NCBI GenBank assembly: GCA_025351205.1
Contig: JANXWI010000095.1
Coordinates: 1-41,902, forward strand
Source of the DNA: Deinococcus sp.
Lineage (GTDB): Bacteria > Deinococcota > Deinococci > Deinococcales > Deinococcaceae
Length of the DNA: 41,902 nucleotides
Direction of reading: 5' to 3'
Made by a program: the position numbers and the translations under genes. Within the stretch, counting starts at the first letter, position 1. Each line of letters begins with the position of its first letter. Below are positions 17,087 through 25,751 of the stretch, one piece after another. Below the pieces are notes generated by a model. The model did not search any database, had not been told where the DNA came from, and was given only the letters and a program-made list of their open reading frames with translations.

Positions 17087-18892
17087 ATGACCTCCAAAGA
17101 CCCGCCTGCCCGCGCCGACCTTCCTGCCGAACAGACTTGGGCCATCGAGGCCATCTACGCCACGCCGGACGCCTGGGAGCAGGAGGCCGCCGCGTTTCCG
17201 GAATCGCTGAGCGTGCTGAGTGCCCACGCCGGGCGACTGGGCGAATCGAGCGAGGTGCTGGCCGGGTACCTGAAGGCCGACGAGCAGGTACGCCAGCGCC
17301 TGGGGCGGCTGAGCGCCTATGCGGGCATGCAGGCCAGCGTGGACGGACAGGACACCGTGGCCGCAGACCGCCGGGACCGGGCCAACATGCTGGCGTCGGT
17401 GTACAGCCAGGCCACCGCCTTCGACGCGCCCGAACTTCTGGCTCTCGATGAGCACATGCTGGAAGGCTGGCTGACCCGCCCGGAACTGACCGACTACGCC
17501 GTGATGGTCGGGCGGATTCTGCGGACCCGTCCGCACGTCCGCAGCGCCGAGGTCGAGGAGCTGCTGGGCGCGCTCGGCTCACCGTTCGGCAGCGCGCGCG
17601 GCATTCATCCCACCCTGGCTAACATGGACCTGGATTTTGGCAGCGTGAACGGCGTGAAGGTTGGTCACGGCAACATCGACGCCCTGAGCGCCTCGGCAGA
17701 CCGTGAGGAGCGCCGCGCCGCCTGGGAGCAGTATGCCGACGCCCACCTGAACGTGAAGCACGGCATGGCCGCCGCGCTGGCGACAGGGGTGCGACAGAAC
17801 GTCTTCACCGCCCGCGCCCGCTGCTACCAAGGCGCCCTGAGCGCCGCCCTGGACGCCACCTATATTCCCAGAACGGTATTCGACACCCTGATCGAGACCT
17901 ACAGGGCCAACCTGCCCACCTGGCACCGCTACTGGGCGGTGCGGGCACGGTGGCTGGGTCTGGAAAAGCTGCGCGAGTACGACGTCAAAGCCCCACTCAG
18001 CGCCGCGTCGCCAGCCGTCAGCTACGCGCAGGCGGTGGACTGGATCGGCGCAGGGATGGCACCGCTGGGGGTCGAGTACGGCGAGGCCATGCGCCACGGC
18101 CTGACAGGTGGCCGCTGGGTGGACTACGGCCTGAACCGCCACAAGCGGCAGGGAGCCTACAGCAACGGCGTGTACCCGGTTTCCCCCTTCATCTTCATGA
18201 GCTGGAACGACACCCTGGGCAGCATGAGCACCCTGGCCCACGAGATCGGCCACAGCATGCACACCCATTTCAGCTGGAAAGCGCAGCCTTACTCGCAGGC
18301 CCGCTACACGCTGTTCGCCGCCGAGGTCGCCAGCAACTTCAATCAGGCGATGGTCCGGCAGCACCTGTTTGCCACGCAGCCAGATACGGAGTTTCAGGTG
18401 GCGCTGATCGAGGAGGCGATGAGCAATTTTCACCGCTACTTCTTCATCATGCCGACCCTGGCCCGCTTCGAACAGGAGATTCATGCCCGCGTCGAGGCGG
18501 GGCGTAGCCTCTCGGCCCCCGACCTGAACACCCTGATGGCCGACCTGCTGGCCGAAGGCTACGGCGACGGTGTGCAGATGGACCGGGAGCGCAGCGGCGT
18601 CCTGTGGGGCCAGTTCTCCACGCACCTGTACAGTAACTTCTATGCCTATCAGTACGCCACCGGCATCAGCGCGGCGCACCAGCTGCTGGCGGGTTTCGGC
18701 GCCGACCCCGAGGCCGCCCGGACGCGGTACCTGACCTTCCTGAGCGAGGGCGGCAGGCTCGATCCCCTGGACGCGCTGCGGGCGGCGGGCGTGGACATGG
18801 AGAAACCTGAAGCGGTGGAGCAGACCTTCGGCGTGCTGGCAGGCTACGTGGACCGGCTGGAAGCGCTGCTGGGGGAGCGGGAAGCCCTTTAA
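17087..18892 (+). CDS. pepF: M3-family oligoendopeptidase F
   Basis: A 601-residue zinc metallopeptidase that degrades short peptides in the cytoplasm. The HExxH motif is in LAHEIGHSMHTHF (H385, E386, H389), with the third ligand E413 in FAAEVASNFNQ. Also typical of PepF are VNGVKVGHGNIDAL, the segment YSNGVYPVSPFIFMSWND, and near the C-terminus YSNFYAYQYATGISAAHQL. Length is normal. ATG at 17087 is chosen over an upstream in-frame start because of the TANNNT box and because the family N-terminus (EQTWAIEAIYATPDAW) follows soon after. There is no signal peptide. It stands alone. Confidence 0.94.
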   Translation: MTSKDPPARADLPAEQTWAIEAIYATPDAWEQEAAAFPESLSVLSAHAGRLGESSEVLAGYLKADEQVRQRLGRLSAYAGMQASVDGQDTVAADRRDRANMLASVYSQATAFDAPELLALDEHMLEGWLTRPELTDYAVMVGRILRTRPHVRSAEVEELLGALGSPFGSARGIHPTLANMDLDFGSVNGVKVGHGNIDALSASADREERRAAWEQYADAHLNVKHGMAAALATGVRQNVFTARARCYQGALSAALDATYIPRTVFDTLIETYRANLPTWHRYWAVRARWLGLEKLREYDVKAPLSAASPAVSYAQAVDWIGAGMAPLGVEYGEAMRHGLTGGRWVDYGLNRHKRQGAYSNGVYPVSPFIFMSWNDTLGSMSTLAHEIGHSMHTHFSWKAQPYSQARYTLFAAEVASNFNQAMVRQHLFATQPDTEFQVALIEEAMSNFHRYFFIMPTLARFEQEIHARVEAGRSLSAPDLNTLMADLLAEGYGDGVQMDRERSGVLWGQFSTHLYSNFYAYQYATGISAAHQLLAGFGADPEAARTRYLTFLSEGGRLDPLDALRAAGVDMEKPEAVEQTFGVLAGYVDRLEALLGEREAL

Positions 18893-19026
18893 TAGATCAT
18901 GGTAGTTAGGGAGACGAAAGTTGCACTGTACAACGATGAAAACTCCGTTAGCATGAATGAGTTCACAACGGCTTTGAACCCGTCGGTCTTTTCCATGTAC
19001 TTTCGAGCCGTCTCCGAGGAGAATCT

Positions 19027-20262
19027 ATGCGTCACTTCCTGATCCTAAGCTTTGCCTTTCTCAGTTCTGCCCTTGCGGCTCCATTGGTGGTTACGCCAGC
19101 AACGCAGCAAGTCCCGCCCGGGGGACTCGTCATTCTTTCTGCCAGCGAGGAGGTGAACTGGTTTTCGAGCGGTGGCGCTCTCGGCAGTATGCGTGGCACT
19201 CGAATTGTTCTGGAAGCGCCCCGTACTGGTGGAAACGTCACCATCACGATTCAAGACCCAAAAGACGCTAGCAGAAAGGCGTTTGCTGTTGTGCAAGTAG
19301 CGATGCCCGCCACAAATGCAATTCCCTGGCGCGTCCACACCTTTGCAGCTGGGGCCAGCTTTAGTACGGCCATCAGTGCTGATGGGAGTCTATGGACGTG
19401 GGGGCTGAACGACAAGTTTCAGGTGCCAAGTGGTAAAGCTGGTAATGTTTTGATCCCCGTCAGGGCTGAAGGTTTGAGTGGATTGGTTAGTGTGGGAGCG
19501 GCAAAGTTCTTGGACGTAGATAACGCAGGTATCACTCTTGCAAAAAATGGCACTCTATGGTTATGGGGGAGATCGCACAAGAATCCTTCTGCTGTTGATA
19601 AAAATGTAATGTATGCTGACTATAGTACTTGCTTAGTAGTTTCGTCCGGAGACGGCACTTTTGCTGTGTCTGAAGGAAATGGACGCAGAAAAAACGATTA
19701 TAGGCAAATCGCTTACGTTACAAGCGGATACCGAAATAGCACTCAATTGGCTATTAGCCAGAACGGGAATGTTTTGGTGAGCGGTGAGTGTGGGAGAGGG
19801 CTAAATGTTGTCGATGGTCTTAAAGATGCCGTCGATATAACTCCTGTTGGGGACGATGTTGACATTGTCCTTAAGCAGGATGGATCTGTTGTGCTATTGA
19901 AGACATCGGAGTCGCCTGTCAACTTTCAAGAACTTGCGGGATTTTCGAACGTTCGCATTATTGGTAGTTCTAGCAGGCGTGGTGGTGGTGGTTGGGGTTT
20001 CGTGGTGATGAAAGATAATACGGTACGGGGTTTTGAATTGGACGACAGCAATATACCTAGCGTTCCTAAGCCTGTCGCTGGGCTGTCAGATATCATAGAT
20101 GTGAGTGTTTCCGGCTCTCATGCGCTCTTTCTTCGCAAAGATGGTACGCTCTTTGCCATCGGTCTGAACGATAACGGCGAGCTTGGCAACGGGACAACGC
20201 AGGATTCCAGCACTCCGGTGGAGGTCGTGGGCCTGAAAGTTATGCTCCCTCCGCCCCGCTGA
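19027..20262 (+). CDS. Secreted RCC1-repeat (beta-propeller) protein, AT-rich
   Basis: A 411-residue protein with a signal peptide (MRHFLILSFAFLSSALA). An Ig-like or bacterial beta domain of about residues 18-95 comes first, followed by RCC1-type propeller blades. Complete-looking blade motifs are AISADGSLWTWGLND (about 118-132), LAKNGTLWLWGRS (about 176-188) and LFLRKDGTLFAIGLNDNGELGNGTTQDSSTPVEV near the C-terminus; the middle blades are degenerate. RCC1-like propellers usually bind proteins; a function is not evident. ATG at 19027 has GAGGAGA upstream. The DNA is far more AT-rich than its neighbours (about 40% GC at 19561-19620), which suggests recent transfer. Confidence 0.85.
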   Translation: MRHFLILSFAFLSSALAAPLVVTPATQQVPPGGLVILSASEEVNWFSSGGALGSMRGTRIVLEAPRTGGNVTITIQDPKDASRKAFAVVQVAMPATNAIPWRVHTFAAGASFSTAISADGSLWTWGLNDKFQVPSGKAGNVLIPVRAEGLSGLVSVGAAKFLDVDNAGITLAKNGTLWLWGRSHKNPSAVDKNVMYADYSTCLVVSSGDGTFAVSEGNGRRKNDYRQIAYVTSGYRNSTQLAISQNGNVLVSGECGRGLNVVDGLKDAVDITPVGDDVDIVLKQDGSVVLLKTSESPVNFQELAGFSNVRIIGSSSRRGGGGWGFVVMKDNTVRGFELDDSNIPSVPKPVAGLSDIIDVSVSGSHALFLRKDGTLFAIGLNDNGELGNGTTQDSSTPVEVVGLKVMLPPPR

Positions 20263-20294
20263 ATCAAAACCTCGGAACGAGTTTAAACAGGAAA

Positions 20295-20332
20295 GAAGCG
20301 GGCGGCCTCTATATGCAGGGGCCGCCTGCTTC
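20295..20332. terminator. Strong hairpin between converging genes (terminator)
   Basis: A 13-bp stem (20295-20307 with 20320-20332, one mismatch) closes an 12-base loop. On the minus strand it is followed by TTTCCTGTTT, so it best serves the ybjN-like gene; it may also stop the RCC1 transcript. Confidence 0.75.
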
Positions 20333-20350
20333 GTCTGAAACCCGTGAAGC

Positions 20351-20809
<459 letters not shown>

Positions 20810-21003
20810 GGTGAATTCCTCCGGTGTTGGTCGGGACAGCGGTGATGCTTGAGACGGCGGTGCCGACGCTGGTGCTTTTCGGCTCAGTGGGATCAGGCCC
20901 GCTGTTCGCGCCCCTCGTTTTAAACCCGGACGATTCTACACCCTGTATGGGCGAAGCAGGCCGGATGGACGGCGAGAAGGCTCAGGGTCAGGACGCTCGC
21001 TGC

Positions 21004-21567
21004 TCACGGTTTGCGGGCGATCCGGAGCGTCACCGGGGCCACGCCCTCGCCCATGATGCCCAGCACGCGGGCCGCCGACGCCGACAGGTCGATGACCCGT
21101 TCGGGCCGCCCGAATGGCCCCCGGTCATTGATCAGCACCAGGACGCTGCGGCCTGTGCGGGCGTGCCGGACCTCGACCCAGGTGCCGAAGGGCAGCGTCA
21201 GGTGGGCGGCGGTCAGGACGCTGCGGCTGTCGTTTCGGCCAGGGTAGTAGACGGCCATGCCGTTCTGGTACACCGGGGACGTGGAAGGCTCTGACGTGGT
21301 GGGCGGCGTCGCCCCGAGCAGCGGACTGGTGGCGGCCCCTTCGCCCGCCGCTCGCCCCGGCAGCTTGATGGCCTGCCCGGCCCGCAGAAGGGTGCCGCTC
21401 AGCCCGTTGAGCCGCTTGAGCGCCCCCACGCTCGCGCCGCTGCTGCGGGCCAGACTGGACAGCGAGTCGCCCGGCTGCACCCGGTAGACCCGGTCCGCCC
21501 CGGCAGTTCCGAGCACCGTGAACGCCAGAAAGAGCGCGCCCAGGCTTTTCGCACCTGCTCCCTTCAA
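21004..21567 (-). CDS. LysM plus RlpA-like (double-psi beta-barrel) secreted protein
   Basis: A 187-residue exported protein. The signal peptide covers about residues 1-25 (SLGALFLAFTVLGTAGA). A LysM domain follows (YRVQPGDSLSSLARSSGASVGALKRLNGL, about 28-72), then a Ser/Pro/Thr linker and an RlpA-like barrel (NGMAVYYPGRNDSRSVLTAAHLTLPFGT, then LVLINDRGPFGRPERVIDLSASAARVLG). RlpA proteins are lytic transglycosylases acting on naked glycan strands; here LysM would direct it to the wall. TTG at 21567 is the only start that keeps the signal peptide; it overlaps the previous stop as TTGA, with GGAG seven bases ahead, so it is translationally coupled to the M24 peptidase. Confidence 0.85.
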   Translation of the reverse strand: MKGAGAKSLGALFLAFTVLGTAGADRVYRVQPGDSLSSLARSSGASVGALKRLNGLSGTLLRAGQAIKLPGRAAGEGAATSPLLGATPPTTSEPSTSPVYQNGMAVYYPGRNDSRSVLTAAHLTLPFGTWVEVRHARTGRSVLVLINDRGPFGRPERVIDLSASAARVLGIMGEGVAPVTLRIARKP

Positions 21568-22655
21568 AGCTGCTCCTTGCCCGAACGCGACAGCAACTCG
21601 TACCCGTCCTCTGTCACCAGCACCAGGTCCTCGATGCGCACCCCGCCCACGCCCGGCAGGTACACGCCCGGCTCGGCGGTGACCACCATGCCCGCCTCCA
21701 GCACCTCGCTGCTCGCGGCCCGCAGGCCCGGCCCCTCGTGGACCGCCAGCCCCACGCCGTGCCCCAGCGAGTGCGCGAAGTATTCTCCCAGGCCGTGACG
21801 CGTCAGCACGTCGCGGGCCAGCCTGTCCAGATCGCTGCACTTTGCCCCTGGCCGGATGGCCTTCACCGCCGTTTCTTCGGCCTCCAGCACGGCGCGGTAC
21901 AGGCGGCGCAGTTCCTCGTTGGGGTTGCCCGTCGCCACGGTGCGGGTCATGTCGGAGTGGTAGCCGTTGACTTTTGCGCCGAAGTCTACGGTCACCAGTT
22001 CGTCGTTGCCGATCACCCGCGCCGAGGCGGTGCCGTGCGGCATGGCCCCGCGTGGTCCCGAGGCCACCGTGATATCGAAGGCCGAGGTCGCCCCGTGATC
22101 GCGCATGAAGGCTTCGAGCTGAGCGGCCACCCAGTCCTCGCGCACGCCCGCCACGATGCTGGGGCGCACGGCGGCAAACGCGAGGTCGGCGATGTCCTGA
22201 GCGGCCCGAATCTCGGCCACCTCGTCGTCTGTTTTGATGAGCCGCAGCCCTTCCACCAGGCCCTGGGTGCTGACCAGCGTGGCGGGCCGCTCGCCTGTCT
22301 GCCAGTGCTGGCGCAGATTTTCCAGCTCGCTGACGGTCAGGTGGTCGGCCTCGAAGCCCACCCGCAGGCCCGCCACCGTGCTGGCCGCGTGTTCCAGCGT
22401 GGCCGGGGGCCTTGCGATGTGGGCCGGGAAACGGCTCTGCTCTCCAGCCTGCACGGTATAGCGGGCGTCGGTGTAGAGCGTCGCCGCGTCCGGGAGCGCC
22501 AGCAGTTTGGCGTCCTCGCCGCTGGCAAAGCCCGACAGGTAGCGAATGTTTTCCGGGCGGCTGACCCACAGCGCGTCGATGCCGGAGCGCTGCATGGCGG
22601 CCCAGAGTGTTGCCTGTCTGGTGTCCCGCGCCGGAGCGGTCTGTTCTGTTGACAT
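21564..22655 (-). CDS. M24-family Xaa-Pro aminopeptidase / prolidase
   Basis: A 363-residue di-metal peptidase that removes N-terminal residues preceding proline. The N-terminal creatinase-like domain spans about residues 1-130 (GIDALWVSRPENIRYLSGF). The metal ligands are in VTVDFGAKVNGYHSDMTRTVATG (two Asp), HSLGHGVGLAVHEGPGL (His), VVTAEPGVYLPGVGG (Glu) and RIEDLVLVTEDGYELLS (Glu). ATG at 22655 is chosen because TAATCT lies seven bases upstream; the longer reading adds 23 residues outside the family. The LysM/RlpA gene begins within its stop codon. Confidence 0.93.
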   Translation of the reverse strand: MSTEQTAPARDTRQATLWAAMQRSGIDALWVSRPENIRYLSGFASGEDAKLLALPDAATLYTDARYTVQAGEQSRFPAHIARPPATLEHAASTVAGLRVGFEADHLTVSELENLRQHWQTGERPATLVSTQGLVEGLRLIKTDDEVAEIRAAQDIADLAFAAVRPSIVAGVREDWVAAQLEAFMRDHGATSAFDITVASGPRGAMPHGTASARVIGNDELVTVDFGAKVNGYHSDMTRTVATGNPNEELRRLYRAVLEAEETAVKAIRPGAKCSDLDRLARDVLTRHGLGEYFAHSLGHGVGLAVHEGPGLRAASSEVLEAGMVVTAEPGVYLPGVGGVRIEDLVLVTEDGYELLSRSGKEQL

Positions 22656-22662
22656 GGCAGGC

Positions 22663-22668
22663 AGATTA
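22663..22668 (-). promoter_or_regulatory. -10 box of the M24 peptidase operon (leaderless)
   Basis: TAATCT on the minus strand, seven bases before ATG at 22655. Confidence 0.6.
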
Positions 22669-22796
22669 ACATGGGCCGCCATTCCGTCAGGCCGCAGTCC
22701 CAGGCCATGAACACGGCGGGCCACGGCGCTCGCCGGAGGACTCTGGTTTCCGCTGCGTCCACGTGTTCATCTGGAGCCGCTTTCATCTGAAGCCGC

Positions 22797-22802
22797 TATC
22801 GT
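22797..22802 (+). promoter_or_regulatory. -10 box of the second LysM/M23 gene (leaderless)
   Basis: TATCGT followed by six bases and ATG at 22809. Confidence 0.55.
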
Positions 22803-22808
22803 GGCTGC

Positions 22809-24092
22809 ATGACGCGCCTGCCCTGCCTGTTCAAGTCTGTGACCTTCGCCCTGCTGCTGGGTGTTTCTGCCGGAACGGTGCCAGCTGGAATGGCGCAAGC
22901 TGGAATGGCGGCCACTCTCGTGTACACCGTCAGGGCGGGCGACACGCTGTACCGCATCGCCACCGAACGCGGCCTGAAACCTGAGGACCTGCTGCGCCTG
23001 AATGGCCTGGCCTCGCCCACGTTGAGCGTGGGTCAGACGCTCAAGATTCCGTCCGGAACGCCCGCCCCGAAAGCCATAACTGCTCAGCCAGCTGCCCCAG
23101 TTCAGCCTGCACAGCCAGTCAGGCTTGTTCAACCAGTCGCCCCTGTTCAACCAGTCGCCCCTGTTCAAACAGTCGCCCCTGTTCAACCCGTCAAACCTTC
23201 CCCAGCCGATGTTCAGCCGCCCCGGCCACCGTTGCCCGTGGTCTCGGTCAATCCAGCCCCCGTGACACCGAAAGCGGCACCGAACGTCATCGCGGGCGTG
23301 ACGGTGCGCGCGCCTTCCCGCCTGAAAATGGGCGACGCCTTCGTGCTGCGGCTGTCGGGCGAGAAGGCGGGCACGGCGACTGTCAGCTTTCCGAGCGAGG
23401 TCGGTGAGGACGTTCGCAAACCCGCCGAGGCCCTGACGCCCACCGGGGCAGCGGGCGAATACGTGGTGCTGGGCCGCGTGGTGCTGGGCAAGACCACGCC
23501 GCTGCGTTACAGCGTGACGGTGGGCCAGGACGTGTTCAGGGGTAGCATTCCGGTTACCGGCCTGGACCAGCCCATTCAGCACCTGACGCTTGCCAAATCG
23601 CTGACCGACAGACTGACCGCGCCCAACCGCCCGGCAGAGGAGAAGGTCGTGGAGGCCGGCTACGCGCTGCGGACCCCGCAGGCCTGGGTGCGCCCGTTTG
23701 CCGCGCCGCTGAGCAGCACCGCCGTGTCGAGTTCCTTCGGGCAGCCGCGCACCTATCTGGCCGGTGGCCCGGTGGCGTACCACTACGGCATGGATTTTCC
23801 GGCCCCGGTGGGCACGGCGGTGCGGGCGGTCAACGACGGGCGCGTGGTGATCGCGGGTACCTATCCGGTGCGCGGCGGGCTGGTCGCCATCGACCACGGC
23901 GCGGGGCTGCTGAGCCTGTATTTTCATCAGAGCAGCGTGCTGGTCAAGGTCGGGCAGACGGTGAAGCGCGGCGACGTGGTGGGGCGGGTCGGCACCACCG
24001 GCCTTAGCGCCGGGCCGCACCTGCACCTGGAGATGCGGGTGCGCGGCGAGGCGACGCTGCCCACGGAATACTTCAACCGGCTGTGGCCGTAA
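22809..24092 (+). CDS. LysM and M23 peptidoglycan peptidase with a repetitive linker
   Basis: A 427-residue exported peptidase. The signal peptide is about residues 1-35, the LysM domain about 37-82 (YTVRAGDTLYRIATERGLKPEDLLRLNGL), and a Pro/Val/Gln-rich linker about 85-150 is built from repeats of PVAPVQ. A middle beta domain follows, then the M23 domain with HxxxD (H325, D329) and HLH (H404, H406). It would cut peptidoglycan peptides. Its leaderless start and short distance from the divergent M24 peptidase gene fit a shared promoter region. It is distinct from the peptidase at 11.8 kb: one LysM and no coiled coil. Confidence 0.92.
   Translation: MTRLPCLFKSVTFALLLGVSAGTVPAGMAQAGMAATLVYTVRAGDTLYRIATERGLKPEDLLRLNGLASPTLSVGQTLKIPSGTPAPKAITAQPAAPVQPAQPVRLVQPVAPVQPVAPVQTVAPVQPVKPSPADVQPPRPPLPVVSVNPAPVTPKAAPNVIAGVTVRAPSRLKMGDAFVLRLSGEKAGTATVSFPSEVGEDVRKPAEALTPTGAAGEYVVLGRVVLGKTTPLRYSVTVGQDVFRGSIPVTGLDQPIQHLTLAKSLTDRLTAPNRPAEEKVVEAGYALRTPQAWVRPFAAPLSSTAVSSSFGQPRTYLAGGPVAYHYGMDFPAPVGTAVRAVNDGRVVIAGTYPVRGGLVAIDHGAGLLSLYFHQSSVLVKVGQTVKRGDVVGRVGTTGLSAGPHLHLEMRVRGEATLPTEYFNRLWP
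23118..23189 (+). repeat. 18-bp in-frame tandem repeat in the LysM/M23 linker
   Basis: Units of the type GTTCAACCAGTCGCCCCT are repeated about four times with small changes and encode PVAPVQ. The unit is six codons, so copy changes keep frame and alter linker length. Confidence 0.85.
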
Positions 24093-24200
24093 GGGGCGTG
24101 TGGTGCGTGGCCTGTTGCCCGTGGGGAGAACCAGGAATCCGGGAGTCGGTTCAGTCGGTCTGGCCGTTCCCACACGCCCCATGCCACGCGCCACAGGCTC

Positions 24201-24206
24201 TACACT
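24201..24206 (+). promoter_or_regulatory. -10 box of the thioesterase-aat operon (leaderless)
   Basis: TACACT followed by six bases and GTG at 24213. Confidence 0.6.
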
Positions 24207-24212
24207 TCTCCC

Positions 24213-24650
24213 GTGAACGAACGTGACCTTCCCCCCTCCGAACTTCTGAATCTGGTCAACGAGCGCAGTGTGGGCCACCTGCCCGGGCTGATTGGCGTGA
24301 TTTTTACCGAACTGACCCCGCAGACGGTGCGGGCCGAGCTGACGGTGCGCCCCGTTCTATTGGCCCCCAACGGCTTTCTGCACGCGGCCAGCGTGATCGC
24401 GCTCGCGGACACCGCCTGCGGCTACGGCTGCCGCCTGCTGCTGCCGGAGGGCGCAAACGGGTTTACCACCATCGAACTCAAATCAAACTTTCTGGGCACC
24501 GCCAGAGAGGGCACCATTTTCTGCGAGGCGCGGGCCGTACATGCCGGGCGCACCACCCAGCTGTGGGACGCCGAGGTGAAGAACGCCCAGGGCAAACTGC
24601 TGGCGCTGTTCCGCTGCACCCAGGCCGTGCTGTACCCGCGCGGGGCCTGA
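24213..24650 (+). CDS. PaaI-family hotdog-fold thioesterase
   Basis: A 145-residue single hotdog domain that would hydrolyse acyl- or aryl-CoA thioesters. The family pattern is NGFLHAASVIALADTACGYGC (about residues 49-69), with the Gly-x-x-His segment and a downstream Asp in the helix; then TTIELKSNFLGTAREGTIFCEARAVHAGRTTQLWDAEV. The substrate is unknown. GTG at 24213 follows TACACT at leaderless spacing. aat starts six bases after its stop, so the two are co-transcribed. Confidence 0.88.
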   Translation: MNERDLPPSELLNLVNERSVGHLPGLIGVIFTELTPQTVRAELTVRPVLLAPNGFLHAASVIALADTACGYGCRLLLPEGANGFTTIELKSNFLGTAREGTIFCEARAVHAGRTTQLWDAEVKNAQGKLLALFRCTQAVLYPRGA

Positions 24651-24656
24651 GAACCT

Positions 24657-25274
24657 GTGGGGGCCGACACCTTTCTGAACCACCCCGACCCGCTGACCCG
24701 TGAGGTGGCGCGCGGCTACGCGGGCGGCTCGTTTCTGATGGACAACGGCCAGGGCCTCCAGTGGTACACAGTGAACACGCGGGCGCTCGTTCCGCTGGGA
24801 AGTGGCCTGCATGTGCCGCGCAGCCTGAACAGGCAGATCGGGCGCTTTCAGGTCGCCATTGACCTTAATTTTGAAGGCGTGCTGGCCGGGTGCCGGGACC
24901 GCCCGCAGGGCGAGACCTGGATCAGTGACGAGCTGGCCGAGATCTACCTGCACCTGCACAGAACCGGGCTGGTCCACAGCTTCGAGACGCATCTGGCCGA
25001 TGACGAGGGCACCTTGCAGCTGGCGGGCGGCGTCCTGGGGCTGGTGCTGGGCGGGGCCTTCATCGGCGAGAGCATGTTTCACAGTGTCACGCACGCCTCT
25101 AAAGTGGCGCTGGTGCAGCTGTCGCGCCATCTGAGCGCCCAGGGCTTCGTGCTGCTCGACGCTCAGATTCAGAACCCGCACCTGGAGCGCTTCGGCACCT
25201 ACGAGGTGGGTGGTGCGGCTTACCGGAGGCTGCTGAAGGAGGCACAGAAGATGGAGGTGAGCCTGCTGGAGTGA
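24657..25274 (+). CDS. aat: Leucyl/phenylalanyl-tRNA--protein transferase
   Basis: A 205-residue enzyme that adds Leu or Phe to proteins beginning with Lys or Arg, marking them for ClpS/ClpAP degradation (N-degron pathway). Family motifs are GGAFIGESMFH, HASKVALVQLSRHLSAQGFVLLDAQIQNPHLERFG, and near the N-terminus FLMDNGQGLQWYTVNTR. Length is slightly shorter than E. coli Aat. GTG at 24657 lies just after the thioesterase stop; no strong Shine-Dalgarno was seen. ClpS is not in the window. The call rests on the two motifs and is firm. Confidence 0.88.
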   Translation: MGADTFLNHPDPLTREVARGYAGGSFLMDNGQGLQWYTVNTRALVPLGSGLHVPRSLNRQIGRFQVAIDLNFEGVLAGCRDRPQGETWISDELAEIYLHLHRTGLVHSFETHLADDEGTLQLAGGVLGLVLGGAFIGESMFHSVTHASKVALVQLSRHLSAQGFVLLDAQIQNPHLERFGTYEVGGAAYRRLLKEAQKMEVSLLE

Positions 25275-25305
25275 CTCTGGACGTTCTACCATGCACCCAT
25301 TGTGG

Positions 25306-25322
25306 TAAAATTGTGTACACAA
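25306..25322 (+). promoter_or_regulatory. -10 box and palindromic operator of the toxin-antitoxin operon
   Basis: TAAAAT (25306-25311) overlaps a perfect 12-bp palindrome TTGTGTACACAA (25311-25322), directly ahead of the Shine-Dalgarno AAAGGAGG. Phd/YefM antitoxins usually repress their own operon by binding a palindrome in this place. Confidence 0.55.
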
Positions 25323-25335
25323 AGGAGGATGACTT

Positions 25336-25626
25336 ATGTCACCACGTTCGACCAAATCCTCAACCTCGGTCCAAGCGTCACCAGACGTGGTGGGCATCCG
25401 GGAATTCCGTTCCAGGTTGCCTGAATATGTAACTGGAACTCGCACTATTGAAGTTCAGAGGCACGGCAAACCTGTGGCTGTGGTTGTTCCTGTACATCAG
25501 GCTCACACTCTGGCGGAACGGCAGGCCCTCCTTCGGGCCGCTTCTGACGCGTTTGCGCGGGTGCGGGTGACACTCAGGCTCACTGAAGACGAACTGGCGG
25601 CCCTGGTCAGCGGTAAGGTGGATTAA
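25336..25626 (+). CDS. Phd/YefM-family antitoxin
   Basis: A 96-residue protein with the Phd/YefM N-terminal DNA-binding fold (VVGIREFRSRLPEYVTGTRTIEVQRHGKPVAVVVPV, about residues 18-53) and a C-terminal helix region (LRLTEDELAALVSGKVD) that would wrap around the toxin. The ATG is preceded by AAAGGAGGATGACTT, a strong Shine-Dalgarno, and the first 15 residues are Ser/Thr-rich and probably disordered. A palindrome in its promoter fits self-repression. It is followed 125 bases later by a PIN-domain gene, the presumed toxin. Confidence 0.85.
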   Translation: MSPRSTKSSTSVQASPDVVGIREFRSRLPEYVTGTRTIEVQRHGKPVAVVVPVHQAHTLAERQALLRAASDAFARVRVTLRLTEDELAALVSGKVD

Positions 25627-25719
25627 GTACATCCTTGCTGCCGTTTCGGGTTTCCGCGAAGAGCGCTCCACCCCTACACTCTCGCCAGGACGTACCTCTG
25701 TCCTCTCTCATTCCACTCG

Positions 25720-25737
25720 GTAAAGCTAAAGCTTTAC
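25720..25737 (+). promoter_or_regulatory. Perfect inverted repeat before the toxin start
   Basis: Arms GTAAAGCT (25720-25727) and AGCTTTAC (25730-25737) around AA. It lies immediately ahead of AAGGAG (25738-25743), the toxin Shine-Dalgarno. It could be a second antitoxin site or a hairpin limiting toxin translation. Confidence 0.5.
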
Positions 25738-25751
25738 AAGGAGATACTCAG

